From: Candidatus Intestinimonas stercorigallinarum
Lineage (GTDB): Bacteria; Bacillota; Clostridia; Oscillospirales; Oscillospiraceae
DNA length: 47,938 bases
NCBI GenBank assembly: GCA_019115345.1
Contig: DXDV01000237.1
Coordinates: 1-47,938 of the forward strand
Direction: 5' to 3'
The notes under the pieces are model-generated. The model was given only the letters and a program-made list of their open reading frames with translations. It searched no databases and was not told the origin of the DNA. Position 1 is the stretch's first letter. Every line of letters starts with the position of its first letter. Made by a program: the position numbers and the translations under genes. Below, one piece after another: positions 40,739 through 47,938 of this stretch.

Positions 40739-42779
40739 TGTCATCCTCCTCCGCCAGCATGTAGTACTGCCCGAAGTCCTCCCTGGAGAGGACCTTGCCG
40801 CTCTTGCGCAGCTCCCGCCCCAGGGCGGTGAGCAGGTGGCCCATCCCCACCGGCTTGCCGTCCCCGGCGGCCAGGAAGGCGGCGTTCACCGCCACGTTCT
40901 TGATGCCGCTGCCGCTGAGCTCGAACTGGGCGGCCAGAAAATCCCAGTCGATGTCTCCCTCCAGGGGGGTCTGGGCGGGAAAGACCGCCCGCCACAGCAG
41001 ACGCCGGTAGTGGGCGTCGGGGAAGGGGAACTCGATGATGAACTTCAGCCGCCGCTTGAAGGCCTCGTCAAAATTCTGGAGGAAGTTGGTGGCCAGCACG
41101 CTGACCCCGGAGTACTCCTCCATCTTCTGGAGGAGGTAGGCGGCCTCCATGTTGTTGTATTTGTCGTGGGCGTCCTTCACCTCGGTGCGCTTGCTGAAGA
41201 GGACGTCGGCCTCGTCAAAGAAGAGGACCACCTGCCCCCGGGCGGCCTCCCGGAAGATGTCGCTGAGGTTCTTCTCGGTCTCCCCCACGTACTTGCTCAC
41301 CACGGCGGACAGGTCCACCTTGTAGAGCTCCAGTCCCAGCTCGCCGGCGGCGATCTGGGCGGCCATGGTCTTGCCGGTGCCCGGCGGGCCGGAGAAGAGC
41401 AGGGACAGCCCCGCCCCGTAGGGCAGCTTCCGGCCGAAGCCCCAGGTCCCGTAGACCTGGCGGCGGTAGCGCATCTGGTCGCAGGCCCCCCGGAGCAGCC
41501 GCTTGGAGCGCTCAGGGAGGATGAGGTCGTCCCAGGTGAAGAGGGAGGCCACCTTCCGGGCCTTTCCCTCCAGGCCGTGGTGGAGCTGGGCCCGGCAGCC
41601 CTGGTCCAGGCAGTCCCCGTCGATGTCCGGCAGGCCCCGCCAGCGGGCCAGGGTCTCGGCGGACCCCAGCGCGTGCTTCATCTGCCCCGGCGTCAGGCGA
41701 TAGGTCCCCGCCAGCCGGTCCGGCTCCTGGGGGGCGGTCAGGGGGTGGTCCGCCAGGAGGCCGGCCCACAGCGCCCGGCTCTCCTCCAGGCCGGGGAGGG
41801 GCAGGGGGACGGGCACCGCCCGGAAGTCCCCGGGGCTCCCGGCGGGGGGCCAGTCCTCCAGGCTGAGGAGGAGGGAGCAGCCCGCCGCCGCCGTGTCGTA
41901 GAGCAGCATGGTGAGGAACTCCGCCGCCTCCCGGTCGGTCCGGGCGGCCAGGGCCGCCTCCTCCAGCCCGGTGAGGCATACCGGGCACCGCTGGAGCAGG
42001 GCCTCCCGCACCAGCTCCCGGCGGAAGGCGGGGCCGTCCTCGCCGGAGAGGAAGCGGCCGTCGGCCAGGAGGAGGGGGGCTTCCCGCCGCTGCGCCAGGG
42101 CCAGGGCCAGGGTCCTGCGCCCCGCCCCCGGCTGGCCCCACAGCAGAAAGCCGGTCCGCTCCCTGGGGGAGCGGTCCAGATAGGCCGCCATCTGGTCGGC
42201 CAGGGCCGCCAGGCGGGGCGGGGCGGGTTCCTCCGGCCAGAGGAGGGAGAGCCCCGGCAGGCCGGGCTCCTCCCAGGCGGCGGCCAGGGCGAAGTCCGCC
42301 ACCCGCCGGGCCGGTCTCAAAAGGGCGGAGAGCCCGGCGTGGCCGGACGCTCCGCCCTCTTCCAGGCAGTATCGCGCCAGGGGGCCTCCGGCGGCCAGGG
42401 CGGCGCGGGCGCCGGGGCCGGGCAGGTCGCCCCAGCCCAGCAGCCGCAGGGCGAGACCGGCGGTGAGCCCTCCCTCCGGCCCGGCGCAGCGCCGGGCAAA
42501 GCCCTGGTCGGCCTCGGCCAGCAGGACCAGGGCCAGCAGCTGGGTCTGGAGGGGGCTCAGGTCCAGGGCCGCCGCCAGATAGGGCAGGGGGAAGAAGGTC
42601 CCCGCCTCCACCCCGGCGGCGCTCCGGCCCTCCAGCCGCTCCCAGCACTTCCGGGCGGCCAGACGGCGGGGGGCGGGGTCGCCCTCCCCCTCGCAGGCCT
42701 CCCACAGCAGAGCTCCCCAGGCGGAGAGCTCCCGCCAGTAGCGGGCGTCAGAGTCGTAGGGCTCCCAGTGCTCTCTCAT
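40725..42779 (-). CDS. CIS-associated AAA+ ATPase 1 (Afp15-like)
   Basis: A 684-aa ATPase with the same plan as ATPase 2. The helical N-terminus contains LAAALDLSPLQTQLLAL. A degenerate first P-loop reads GQPGAGRRTL, and the active AAA+ module at the C-terminus has Walker A GPPGTGKT, Walker B VLFFDEAD and LATNFLQNFDEAFKRR. The start is the ATG at 42779, which overlaps the stop of the regulator gene as ATGA and has GGGAGG 8 bases upstream; the frame above it to 42818 is inside the regulator. It heads the structural part of the operon. Presence of two divergent Afp15-like proteins in one locus is unusual. Confidence 0.93.
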   Translation of the reverse strand: MREHWEPYDSDARYWRELSAWGALLWEACEGEGDPAPRRLAARKCWERLEGRSAAGVEAGTFFPLPYLAAALDLSPLQTQLLALVLLAEADQGFARRCAGPEGGLTAGLALRLLGWGDLPGPGARAALAAGGPLARYCLEEGGASGHAGLSALLRPARRVADFALAAAWEEPGLPGLSLLWPEEPAPPRLAALADQMAAYLDRSPRERTGFLLWGQPGAGRRTLALALAQRREAPLLLADGRFLSGEDGPAFRRELVREALLQRCPVCLTGLEEAALAARTDREAAEFLTMLLYDTAAAGCSLLLSLEDWPPAGSPGDFRAVPVPLPLPGLEESRALWAGLLADHPLTAPQEPDRLAGTYRLTPGQMKHALGSAETLARWRGLPDIDGDCLDQGCRAQLHHGLEGKARKVASLFTWDDLILPERSKRLLRGACDQMRYRRQVYGTWGFGRKLPYGAGLSLLFSGPPGTGKTMAAQIAAGELGLELYKVDLSAVVSKYVGETEKNLSDIFREAARGQVVLFFDEADVLFSKRTEVKDAHDKYNNMEAAYLLQKMEEYSGVSVLATNFLQNFDEAFKRRLKFIIEFPFPDAHYRRLLWRAVFPAQTPLEGDIDWDFLAAQFELSGSGIKNVAVNAAFLAAGDGKPVGMGHLLTALGRELRKSGKVLSREDFGQYYMLAEEDDNGPF

Positions 42780-45700
42780 TTCAGCGACCTCCCATTGCCC
42801 AGGCGTCTGAGCAGACATTCCTTATAGATGCGTGTGACCTCCTCCCCGGGCTCGGCGTCCAGGTCCTCGGCCAGGGTGTCCTTGAGGCGGTTGTAGACCG
42901 CCATGGCGTTTTTCATCTCTCCCATGGCGGAGTAGCAGCGGATGAGCAGGGCAGCCAGGTCCTCGTCGTAGGGCTCCTGCCGGGCCGCCGCCCGCAGGCA
43001 GTCCGCCGCCCGGGAGAAGTCCCCCCGCTCCATGCAGGTCTCGGCGGCGGAGCGGCACAGCCGCAGGAAGGCCCCGGCGTACCAGGCCCGGCTGTCCTCG
43101 GCCCAGGGGGCTTCGATGTCCTCCAGATAGGGCCCGGCGTAGAGGGCGGACAGGTCCCCGTCCGGCGGGTCCCCCGACCGGACGGCCTCCTCCAGGGCGT
43201 TCCGGTCGGACTCCACCAGCGCCATGTACATCCGGTAGCCCTTTTTCTCCCGCTGGACGAGCTGGTCCAGGCCGTAGGGGGCCAGGCTCTTGCGGATGTT
43301 GTAGAGGCTGGTGTGGAGGAGGGAGGTGGCGTTGGAGGGGGCGGACTGGGGCCAGAGGACGTCGATGAGCCGCTCCCGGTCCACCAGGGCGCCGCTGTGG
43401 TGGAAGAGATAGGCGAAGAGCTCCTGGGCCTTCCGGGTCCGCCAGCGCAGCTCCTGCCCGTCGGGCAGCAGCACCCGCAGCCGTCCGAAGGCCCGGACGG
43501 CCACCTTGGCGGGCGCGCCGTCCTCCTGCGGGTCCGGCTCCTCCTCCGGGGCGGCGCACAGGGAGAGGCCGCTTCCCCGGCGGGAGAGCAGGGCCTCCAG
43601 CGCGGCCTGCTCCTGGGGGGTAAGTCCGGGGCAGAGGAGCCGGTTTTCCGTCAGATACCGGGCGCACCGCTCCGCCAGGGCGGCGGCCTCCTCGGGGGCG
43701 CTCTCCCGGAGGAGCAGGCTCTCCTCCAGGGTGAGGAAGGCCAGGAAGGCGTTGGACCGCCCTCCTTCCCCCTCCTGCCAGAGCCGGCGGTCGGACCGGG
43801 CGGCGCGGCACAGCTCCAGGGCCCGGGCGGTCTCCCCCTCCCGGGCCAGGCGGCGCACCGTCAGCCACCGGGCGCCGTCCTGGACCAGAAGGAAGACGCC
43901 GGTGGTCAGCCCGAAGAGGGCGTCCTCCTCCCGGCGGCTCAGGGGCTCTGCCCGAAGGGTCCGCTGGAGGAGGTAGACCAGGTCGCCGAATTCCCGGCAT
44001 TCCAGGCTTCCCCGGGCGGCGGCGCTCTCCCAGAGGCCCCTGCCCGGCTCCTGGGCGGGGGCGGCGCCGCCGGCGAGGCCGTGCAGGACGCCCACCATGG
44101 CGTGGAGGAGGGACAGGTGCTCCAGCTCCCGCCGGGAGAGACCCGCCGGCGGCGTCTCCATGAGCTGGTCGAACTGGGCCAGGGCCTGCTCCGTCCGGCC
44201 GCTCACCGCCAGATAGAGGGCGTGGTAGGGGGCGGCCGGCGCGCCCCCTCCGCTCCCCCGCAGGACCATGTACATCCGGAGGGCCTTCCGGTACTCCCCC
44301 ATGACGAAGAAGGAGATGGCCGCCATCTCCCGCCCCCGCAGCAGGCCCTCCTGGTCGCCCCGGCGGGCGCTGTCCTCGATGCCGGCGAGGACCAGGGCCA
44401 TGGCCCGGTCAAATTGCCGCAGGTCCATCAGGTTCTGGAAGCACAGCTCCCCCGCCTGGCGGCGCAGAGGGGCCAGGGAGGACCGCTCCGGGCGGAGCTG
44501 CGGAAAGAGCTCCTGCAGCAGGGCCAGGCTCTCGTCAATGGAGAGCCGCTCCCGGGCGATCTGGGCCTGGAGGAGCTTGGCCTCCAGCAGGCACCGCTCC
44601 CCGGTCTGCCCGGAGAGCCGCTGGACCACCTCCTCGGCCAGCGCCAGGGCCTCCTGCCACGCGCCGGTGCGCTGGAGGAACTGTCCCCGGAGGAGGAGGA
44701 TCTCCGACGTGGGCGGGGTCTCCAGGGCGGTCAGCCCTTCCAGCCAGCGCCGCAGGGTGTTCAGCCGCCCCTGGGCCAGGGCCTCCCGGCCCGCCGTCTC
44801 CACGGCGTTCTGGAGCCGCTGGCCGTCGCCGCAGGCCAGGGCGTACTCCGCCGCCAGGGCCTTGTTCGGGGTGCGCAGATAGAAGTCGGAGGCCTTCTCC
44901 AGCTGCAGCCTGCGCTGCCGGGGCTGGAGCTGGGCCTGGAGGAAGCTGCGGAAGAGGCTGTGGCAGCGGTAGAGCTGGTCGGAGATGCGCAGGATGAAGA
45001 GGTTCTCCCGCTCCAGGTAAGAGAGCTGCCCGGCGGCGTTGTCGATGCCGGCCAGGGCGTTGCACACGTCGGGCCGCAGGTCGTCCAGCACCGACGTGCT
45101 GGTGAGGAAGTGCTGGAGCTCGAAGGGCAGCTTCCGGAAGAGCTCGTGCATGAAGTAGTCCTGGAGGTAGCTCTGCTGGCAGGCCTGTGCCAGCTCCCGC
45201 TCGGTCATCCGGCTCTGCCGCTGGCGGAAGTAGAGGATGGCGAAGCTGACCCCGGCGGGCCAGCCCTCCATGTAGGTCTGCATGGCCTGGGCCACCCGGT
45301 CCAGGTCCTCGGGGGCGGTATACTCCCGGATGAGGAGCTTGACCTCCTCCGGATGGAAGGCGAGACTGTCGGCCCCCAGCACCATGGCGCTGCGCTCCAG
45401 CAGGTAACGGGCGCAAAAAGCCGGGGGGGCGCTCTTCGTGCAGAGGAAGAGGCGCAGTCCCCCAGGCTGGTGGTCCAATATTATGTTGAGGAAGCGGAAG
45501 ATCCACTCGTTTTCAATGACCTGAAAATCGTCCAGCACCACGCAGAACTCCTGCTCCCCCAGCTCCCGGAACATGGCGGTAAATTCCAGGGCCAGCTCCT
45601 GGACCAGAGTCTCGTCCTGGTCCAGGGTCAGATAGGGGGAGAAGTCCGGCTGGAAGGCGGGCAGCACCTTGGCCACGGACTTGCTGAGGTAGCGGGCAAA

Positions 45701-45940
45701 GACCATGATGTCGTTGTCCGTGCCGCTCAGGTGGTACCAGGCGCATTTTTCCGGGTAGCGCTTGGCGTAGTGGGTGAGGAGGACGGTCTTGCCGTAGCCC
45801 ATCCCGGCGCTGACGATGATGAGCCGCTCCTCGGCGTCGTTGAGCCGCTGGATGAGCTGCTCGCGGACCAGGAAATTCCGGGAGGCGGTGGGGGTCTGGA
45901 TCTTCGATTCCAGGAAGCTGTCTTTCTTTTCCAAAACCAT
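42776..45940 (-). CDS. SARP-STAND transcriptional activator, likely CIS regulator
   Basis: A 1054-aa regulator. The N-terminal STAND/MalT-like NTPase has a P-loop (GMGYGKT, residues 46-52) and a Walker B (CVVLDDF, about 135). A large TPR-like helical middle follows. At the C-terminus there is an OmpR-type winged helix (about 815-905, RAFGRLRVLLPDGQELRW, RERLIDVLWPQ) and a bacterial transcriptional activator domain (BTAD, to about 1045, YAGPYLEDIEAPWAEDSR). This layout binds a ligand and ATP, oligomerises and activates nearby promoters. It shares 4 bases with ATPase 1, so it almost surely controls the CIS. ATG 45940 follows GGAGGAGGGG; the open frame to 46396 crosses a terminator and is not coding. 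Confidence 0.9.
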   Translation of the reverse strand: MVLEKKDSFLESKIQTPTASRNFLVREQLIQRLNDAEERLIIVSAGMGYGKTVLLTHYAKRYPEKCAWYHLSGTDNDIMVFARYLSKSVAKVLPAFQPDFSPYLTLDQDETLVQELALEFTAMFRELGEQEFCVVLDDFQVIENEWIFRFLNIILDHQPGGLRLFLCTKSAPPAFCARYLLERSAMVLGADSLAFHPEEVKLLIREYTAPEDLDRVAQAMQTYMEGWPAGVSFAILYFRQRQSRMTERELAQACQQSYLQDYFMHELFRKLPFELQHFLTSTSVLDDLRPDVCNALAGIDNAAGQLSYLERENLFILRISDQLYRCHSLFRSFLQAQLQPRQRRLQLEKASDFYLRTPNKALAAEYALACGDGQRLQNAVETAGREALAQGRLNTLRRWLEGLTALETPPTSEILLLRGQFLQRTGAWQEALALAEEVVQRLSGQTGERCLLEAKLLQAQIARERLSIDESLALLQELFPQLRPERSSLAPLRRQAGELCFQNLMDLRQFDRAMALVLAGIEDSARRGDQEGLLRGREMAAISFFVMGEYRKALRMYMVLRGSGGGAPAAPYHALYLAVSGRTEQALAQFDQLMETPPAGLSRRELEHLSLLHAMVGVLHGLAGGAAPAQEPGRGLWESAAARGSLECREFGDLVYLLQRTLRAEPLSRREEDALFGLTTGVFLLVQDGARWLTVRRLAREGETARALELCRAARSDRRLWQEGEGGRSNAFLAFLTLEESLLLRESAPEEAAALAERCARYLTENRLLCPGLTPQEQAALEALLSRRGSGLSLCAAPEEEPDPQEDGAPAKVAVRAFGRLRVLLPDGQELRWRTRKAQELFAYLFHHSGALVDRERLIDVLWPQSAPSNATSLLHTSLYNIRKSLAPYGLDQLVQREKKGYRMYMALVESDRNALEEAVRSGDPPDGDLSALYAGPYLEDIEAPWAEDSRAWYAGAFLRLCRSAAETCMERGDFSRAADCLRAAARQEPYDEDLAALLIRCYSAMGEMKNAMAVYNRLKDTLAEDLDAEPGEEVTRIYKECLLRRLGNGRSLK

Positions 45941-45982
45941 CCCCTCCTCCCAGGCGCGACGGCAAATCGTGACGATACAGCA

Positions 45983-45991
45983 AATATAGCA
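45983..45991 (-). promoter_or_regulatory. Possible extended -10 promoter of the CIS operon
   Basis: On the minus strand TGCTATATT lies 43 bases before the regulator ATG and after the terminator at 46027-46066. It has the TGn extended -10 form; no good -35 is seen (TTTCAA at best). A weak promoter of this kind would suit an activator-dependent operon. Confidence 0.45.
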
Positions 45992-46026
45992 CAAATGCCG
46001 GTCTTTGAAATCACCCGCTCTTCGAC

Positions 46027-46066
46027 AAAAAAAGGCTATGCCTGCGGTATTCCGCAGGCATAGCCT
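46027..46066 (-). terminator. Terminator of the LuxR-type regulator gene
   Basis: A perfect 15-bp stem (46033-46047 with 46052-46066) with a 4-base loop is followed on the minus strand by seven T residues (46027-46033). It ends the 46174 gene and insulates the CIS operon. Confidence 0.92.
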
Positions 46067-46070
46067 GAGC

Positions 46071-46103
46071 CTGTCGACAAAGTCCCTGGGGACGTTTCGA
46101 CAG
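46071..46103. repeat. Second inverted repeat upstream of the terminator
   Basis: CTGTCG (46071-46076) and CGACAG (46098-46103) pair, with AAA/TTT and GTCC/GGAC inside and small bulges. No T-run follows on either strand. Together with the terminator it forms a tandem hairpin pair; it may be a protein site or a spread intergenic repeat. Confidence 0.55.
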
Positions 46104-46173
46104 CCTGTATCCCGTTCCTCTCCCGCCCTCTCCGGGACGGAAACGTCCTCCGCTGCCCGCCGCCGGGGGGCGC

Positions 46174-47391
46174 TCAGCGCAGCATGTATTTTTTGAGATC
46201 CTTGCGCTGCTTGAGGTGCAGCTTTTTCAGGGCGGTGGAGATGTACTGCTTGACGGTGTTGGGGGAGATGCCCATGTGATCGGAGATCTCCTGGTTGGTC
46301 CAGCCCCGGGTGGCCAGCATGGCGGCGGCAAACTCGGTGGTGGTGAGATTGTCGGCCACCTCCTCCCCGGTCTGGGGGTTGTGGACCCGCCGCCACCCGG
46401 CGGAAAAGCGGTAGGTGATGGCGATGATGCGGCGGAAATCCTCGGGGTAGTCCTTTTTCAGCACCGCCTCCAGCATCCCGCCCAGCAGGCCGTGGTGCTC
46501 CCCCAGCCCCTCGATCAGGTCGTCGGGCCGGGCCAGCTCCCAGGCCGCCAGCAGGTGCCGCTGGGCCTCCTCCGGCTGCTTGAGGGCCATGCAGTCCATC
46601 ACCGCCGCCAGGTGCATGTAGATGGCGGGGATGGGATAGCGGTGGCCGTGCATGCCGAAGCCCACCTCCACGATGCCCAGGCTCTTGCCGTATTCCCCCT
46701 GGAGGTAGATCTGGTGGGCCTGGACGTACAGGGCGAACATCTGAAGCCCCGGCGGCAGGAGCTGGAGGTGGGCGAGGAGGCCGCCCTCCTCCTCCGGCGG
46801 GGGCAGATGGAGAAGGACGGCGGCGGTGGTGATGATAAAGACGGCGGAGGCCCGCAGCTGGGGCGGCAGCTCGTCTCCCCCGTCGGCCAGGGTGCTGCGG
46901 ACCTGGGCCAGGGTGTGCTGGGCCCGCTGGATCTGGCCGATGGAGAGGTTGGCGTAGGTGTAGATGAGGCAGGCCGACAGCCGCAGGGACAGGTCGGAGT
47001 GGGAGAGGTAGACCTCCGCCTCCCGGGCGGCCTGCTCGGGCACTCCGCTGAAATAGTGGTATTCGGCCAGGGCGATGTCCCGCAGCCTGGGGTCCTGGAG
47101 CCCCTCCACATACTCCATGCAGTGCCCCGGCAGGAAGGGGGCGTTCATCAGGGGCATCGGGGTCAGACAGGGGGTGGAAGGGGCGTCGGGAGAGGGCGCC
47201 GGGCCGGGTCCCGGCTTGGCCGCCGGCACGGGCCGCCGGGGGTCCGAGGGCTTCCGGGTGCCGGCGGGAATGGCCCAGGCGCCGCCGAATTTTTGGGCGC
47301 CCTCAATGCGCCCGTCGGCGCAGTACTGCTGGATGAGCCGCTCAGAGACCTTCCACTTTTCGGCGGCCTCTCGGGTGGTGATGTATTCCAT
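46174..47391 (-). CDS. Excisionase-HTH / LuxR-HTH transcriptional regulator
   Basis: A 405-aa regulator with two DNA-binding ends. Residues 1-45 form an excisionase/MerR-like helix-turn-helix (ITTREAAEKWKVSERLIQQY, then RIEGAQKFGGAWAIP). A Pro/Ala linker and a helical TPR-like middle follow. The last 65 residues are a LuxR helix-turn-helix (GWTNQEISDHMGISPNTVKQY, ALKKLHLKQRKDLKKY). Gut Clostridia carry many regulators of this plan; ligands are unknown. ATG 47391 has GGAGG 6 bases upstream; the frame beyond crosses the promoter. It has its own promoter and terminator, so a link to the CIS is possible only through its position. Confidence 0.9.
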   Translation of the reverse strand: MEYITTREAAEKWKVSERLIQQYCADGRIEGAQKFGGAWAIPAGTRKPSDPRRPVPAAKPGPGPAPSPDAPSTPCLTPMPLMNAPFLPGHCMEYVEGLQDPRLRDIALAEYHYFSGVPEQAAREAEVYLSHSDLSLRLSACLIYTYANLSIGQIQRAQHTLAQVRSTLADGGDELPPQLRASAVFIITTAAVLLHLPPPEEEGGLLAHLQLLPPGLQMFALYVQAHQIYLQGEYGKSLGIVEVGFGMHGHRYPIPAIYMHLAAVMDCMALKQPEEAQRHLLAAWELARPDDLIEGLGEHHGLLGGMLEAVLKKDYPEDFRRIIAITYRFSAGWRRVHNPQTGEEVADNLTTTEFAAAMLATRGWTNQEISDHMGISPNTVKQYISTALKKLHLKQRKDLKKYMLR

Positions 47392-47434
47392 AGGGATCCT
47401 CCGTGGTCGTTGCGCAGCTGGTGTGACAGACATT

Positions 47435-47463
47435 ATTATATGCGGTTTGCCGCATAGTTTCAA
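47435..47463 (-). promoter_or_regulatory. Sigma-A promoter of the LuxR-type regulator
   Basis: On the minus strand TTGAAA (47458-47463) and TATAAT (47435-47440) are spaced by 17 bases, close to consensus. The start codon is about 45 bases downstream. Confidence 0.85.
47439..47456. promoter_or_regulatory. Palindromic operator in the promoter spacer
   Basis: TATGCGG (47439-47445) and CCGCATA (47450-47456) form a perfect inverted repeat with a 4-base centre. It fills the -10/-35 spacer and touches the -10, a typical place for a repressor, perhaps the regulator itself. Confidence 0.65.
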
Positions 47464-47478
47464 GAGCGGCGGGGAGAG

Positions 47479-47520
47479 AAAAAAGTCCGCCCCGCCGTGC
47501 CGGCGCGGGCACAGCGGGGC
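47479..47520 (-). terminator. Terminator of the UPF0210 gene
   Basis: A 13-bp GC-rich stem (47489-47501 with 47508-47520, one G-T pair) is followed on the minus strand by GGAC and a run of six T (47479-47484). It lies 28 bases after the UPF0210 stop. Confidence 0.88.
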
Positions 47521-47547
47521 GCTGATGGGGCCAAAGATCACGATACG

Positions 47548-47937
47548 TCAGTTCTTCAGGCTCTGCATGGGGGCGGGGATACGGCCGCCGCGCTGGATGA
47601 AGGCGGCGGAGCCAAAGGGGTGGACGGGCATGACGGGGGCGGAGCCCAGCAGCCCGCCGAACTCCACCGTATCCCCCACGGCCTTGCCGGGGGCGGGGAT
47701 GATGCGCACGGCGGTGGTCTTGGAGTTGACCATGCCGATGGCGGCCTCGTCGGCGATGATGGCGGCCAGGGTCTCGGCGGTGGTGTCGCCGGGGACGGCG
47801 ATCATGTCCAGGCCCACCGAGCACACGCAGGTCATGGCCTCCAGCTTGTCCAGAGATAGGGCGCCGGACTGGGCGGCGGCGATCATGCCCTCGTCCTCGC
47901 TCACCGGGATGAAGGCGCCGGACAGGCCGCCCACGCT
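47548..47937 (-). CDS. UPF0210 (PFL/DUF711) family protein, C-terminal part (5' partial)
   Basis: The frame is open to the window edge and gives the last 129 or so residues of a UPF0210 protein (full length about 450 aa). Seen are GGLSGAFIPVSEDEGM, CSVGLDMIAVPGDT, ADEAAIGMVNSKTTAVRIIP and FGGLLGSAPVMPV. The family is glycyl-radical-fold-like in structure and of unknown biochemical role; it often lies next to an ACT-domain gene. The GTG at 47934 is internal and not the start. Terminator follows at 47479-47520. Confidence 0.93.
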   Translation of the reverse strand, partial: SVGGLSGAFIPVSEDEGMIAAAQSGALSLDKLEAMTCVCSVGLDMIAVPGDTTAETLAAIIADEAAIGMVNSKTTAVRIIPAPGKAVGDTVEFGGLLGSAPVMPVHPFGSAAFIQRGGRIPAPMQSLKN

Positions 47938-47938
47938 G

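Noticed and set aside
5437..45940. Prophage or type VI secretion system
   Set aside because: No terminase, portal, capsid, integrase or lysis genes and no TssJ/L/M or ClpV-type unfoldase were seen; DUF4255 cap, Afp15-like ATPases and paired J proteins point to an Afp/PVC-type CIS.
45941..46396. N-terminal extension of the SARP regulator to 46396
   Set aside because: It would pass through a strong terminator and a promoter-like region, and the ATG at 45940 has an excellent ribosome binding site.
1..47938. tRNA or rRNA genes
   Set aside because: No cloverleaf-like or rRNA-like sequence was noticed in the gaps, all of which are short; a dedicated tRNA search was not possible.

Overview
The window is GC-rich DNA from a low-oxygen Gram-positive, most likely a gut Clostridia of the Oscillospiraceae / Flavonifractor-like group. 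This is inferred from the high GC content, strong AGGAGG-type ribosome binding sites, an S-layer-homology protein, and the regulator and UPF0210 families present. No taxonomic search was possible.

Left edge (1-5.4 kb, + strand). The 3' end of gltB and all of gltD (glutamate synthase) end in a strong terminator. A minus-strand C-terminal remnant of a fucose/arabinose-isomerase-family gene follows, cut off by an IS110-family element (about 3440-4967). The element carries a DEDD transposase and, upstream of it, a structured region that looks like a bridge RNA. A small membrane-anchored heavy-metal-binding (HMA) protein comes next. Ile codon usage changes across the IS: ATA is common to its left and rare to its right. 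The IS therefore marks either a real recombination boundary or a possible assembly join.

Main block (5.4-46 kb, all on the minus strand, read from right to left). About 26 tightly packed genes form one contractile injection system (CIS) of the phage-tail/Afp-PVC kind. There is no capsid, terminase, integrase or T6SS membrane complex. In order of transcription the genes are: a SARP-STAND regulator; AAA+ ATPase 1; a basic coiled-coil protein; sheath; tube; a tail-assembly-chaperone-like protein with a DUF6760-like second frame; a second tube protein; a large Pro/Arg-rich protein in the position of a tape measure; a LysM tube/baseplate protein; separate hub and spike genes; gp25; two J-type wedge proteins; a gpI-like tail protein; and a fibre-like protein. 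A second half then carries unusual envelope and signalling parts: a bitopic pseudokinase-like protein, a membrane MORN-repeat protein, the DUF4255 tube cap, a beta-sandwich protein, a HAMP/pseudo-cyclase receptor, an SLH cell-wall protein, AAA+ ATPase 2, a repeat-rich putative cargo, a YbjN/chaperone-like protein, a membrane-anchored TolC-like coiled coil and a DUF4280 PAAR tip. A bidirectional terminator closes the block at about 5.4 kb.

The combination suggests a CIS that is tied to the membrane and cell wall of a monoderm cell and perhaps triggered by signal-receiving proteins, rather than a simple released particle. That is inference from gene content. A second notable point is a perfect A_AAT_TTT slippery heptamer just before the end of the chaperone gene. 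A -1 shift there would fuse it to the DUF6760 frame, which has no standard start codon of its own, as in phage tail chaperones.

Right edge (46-47.9 kb, minus strand). An excisionase-HTH/LuxR regulator has a well-formed promoter with a palindrome in the spacer. The C-terminal part of a UPF0210 (PFL/DUF711) gene runs off the window.
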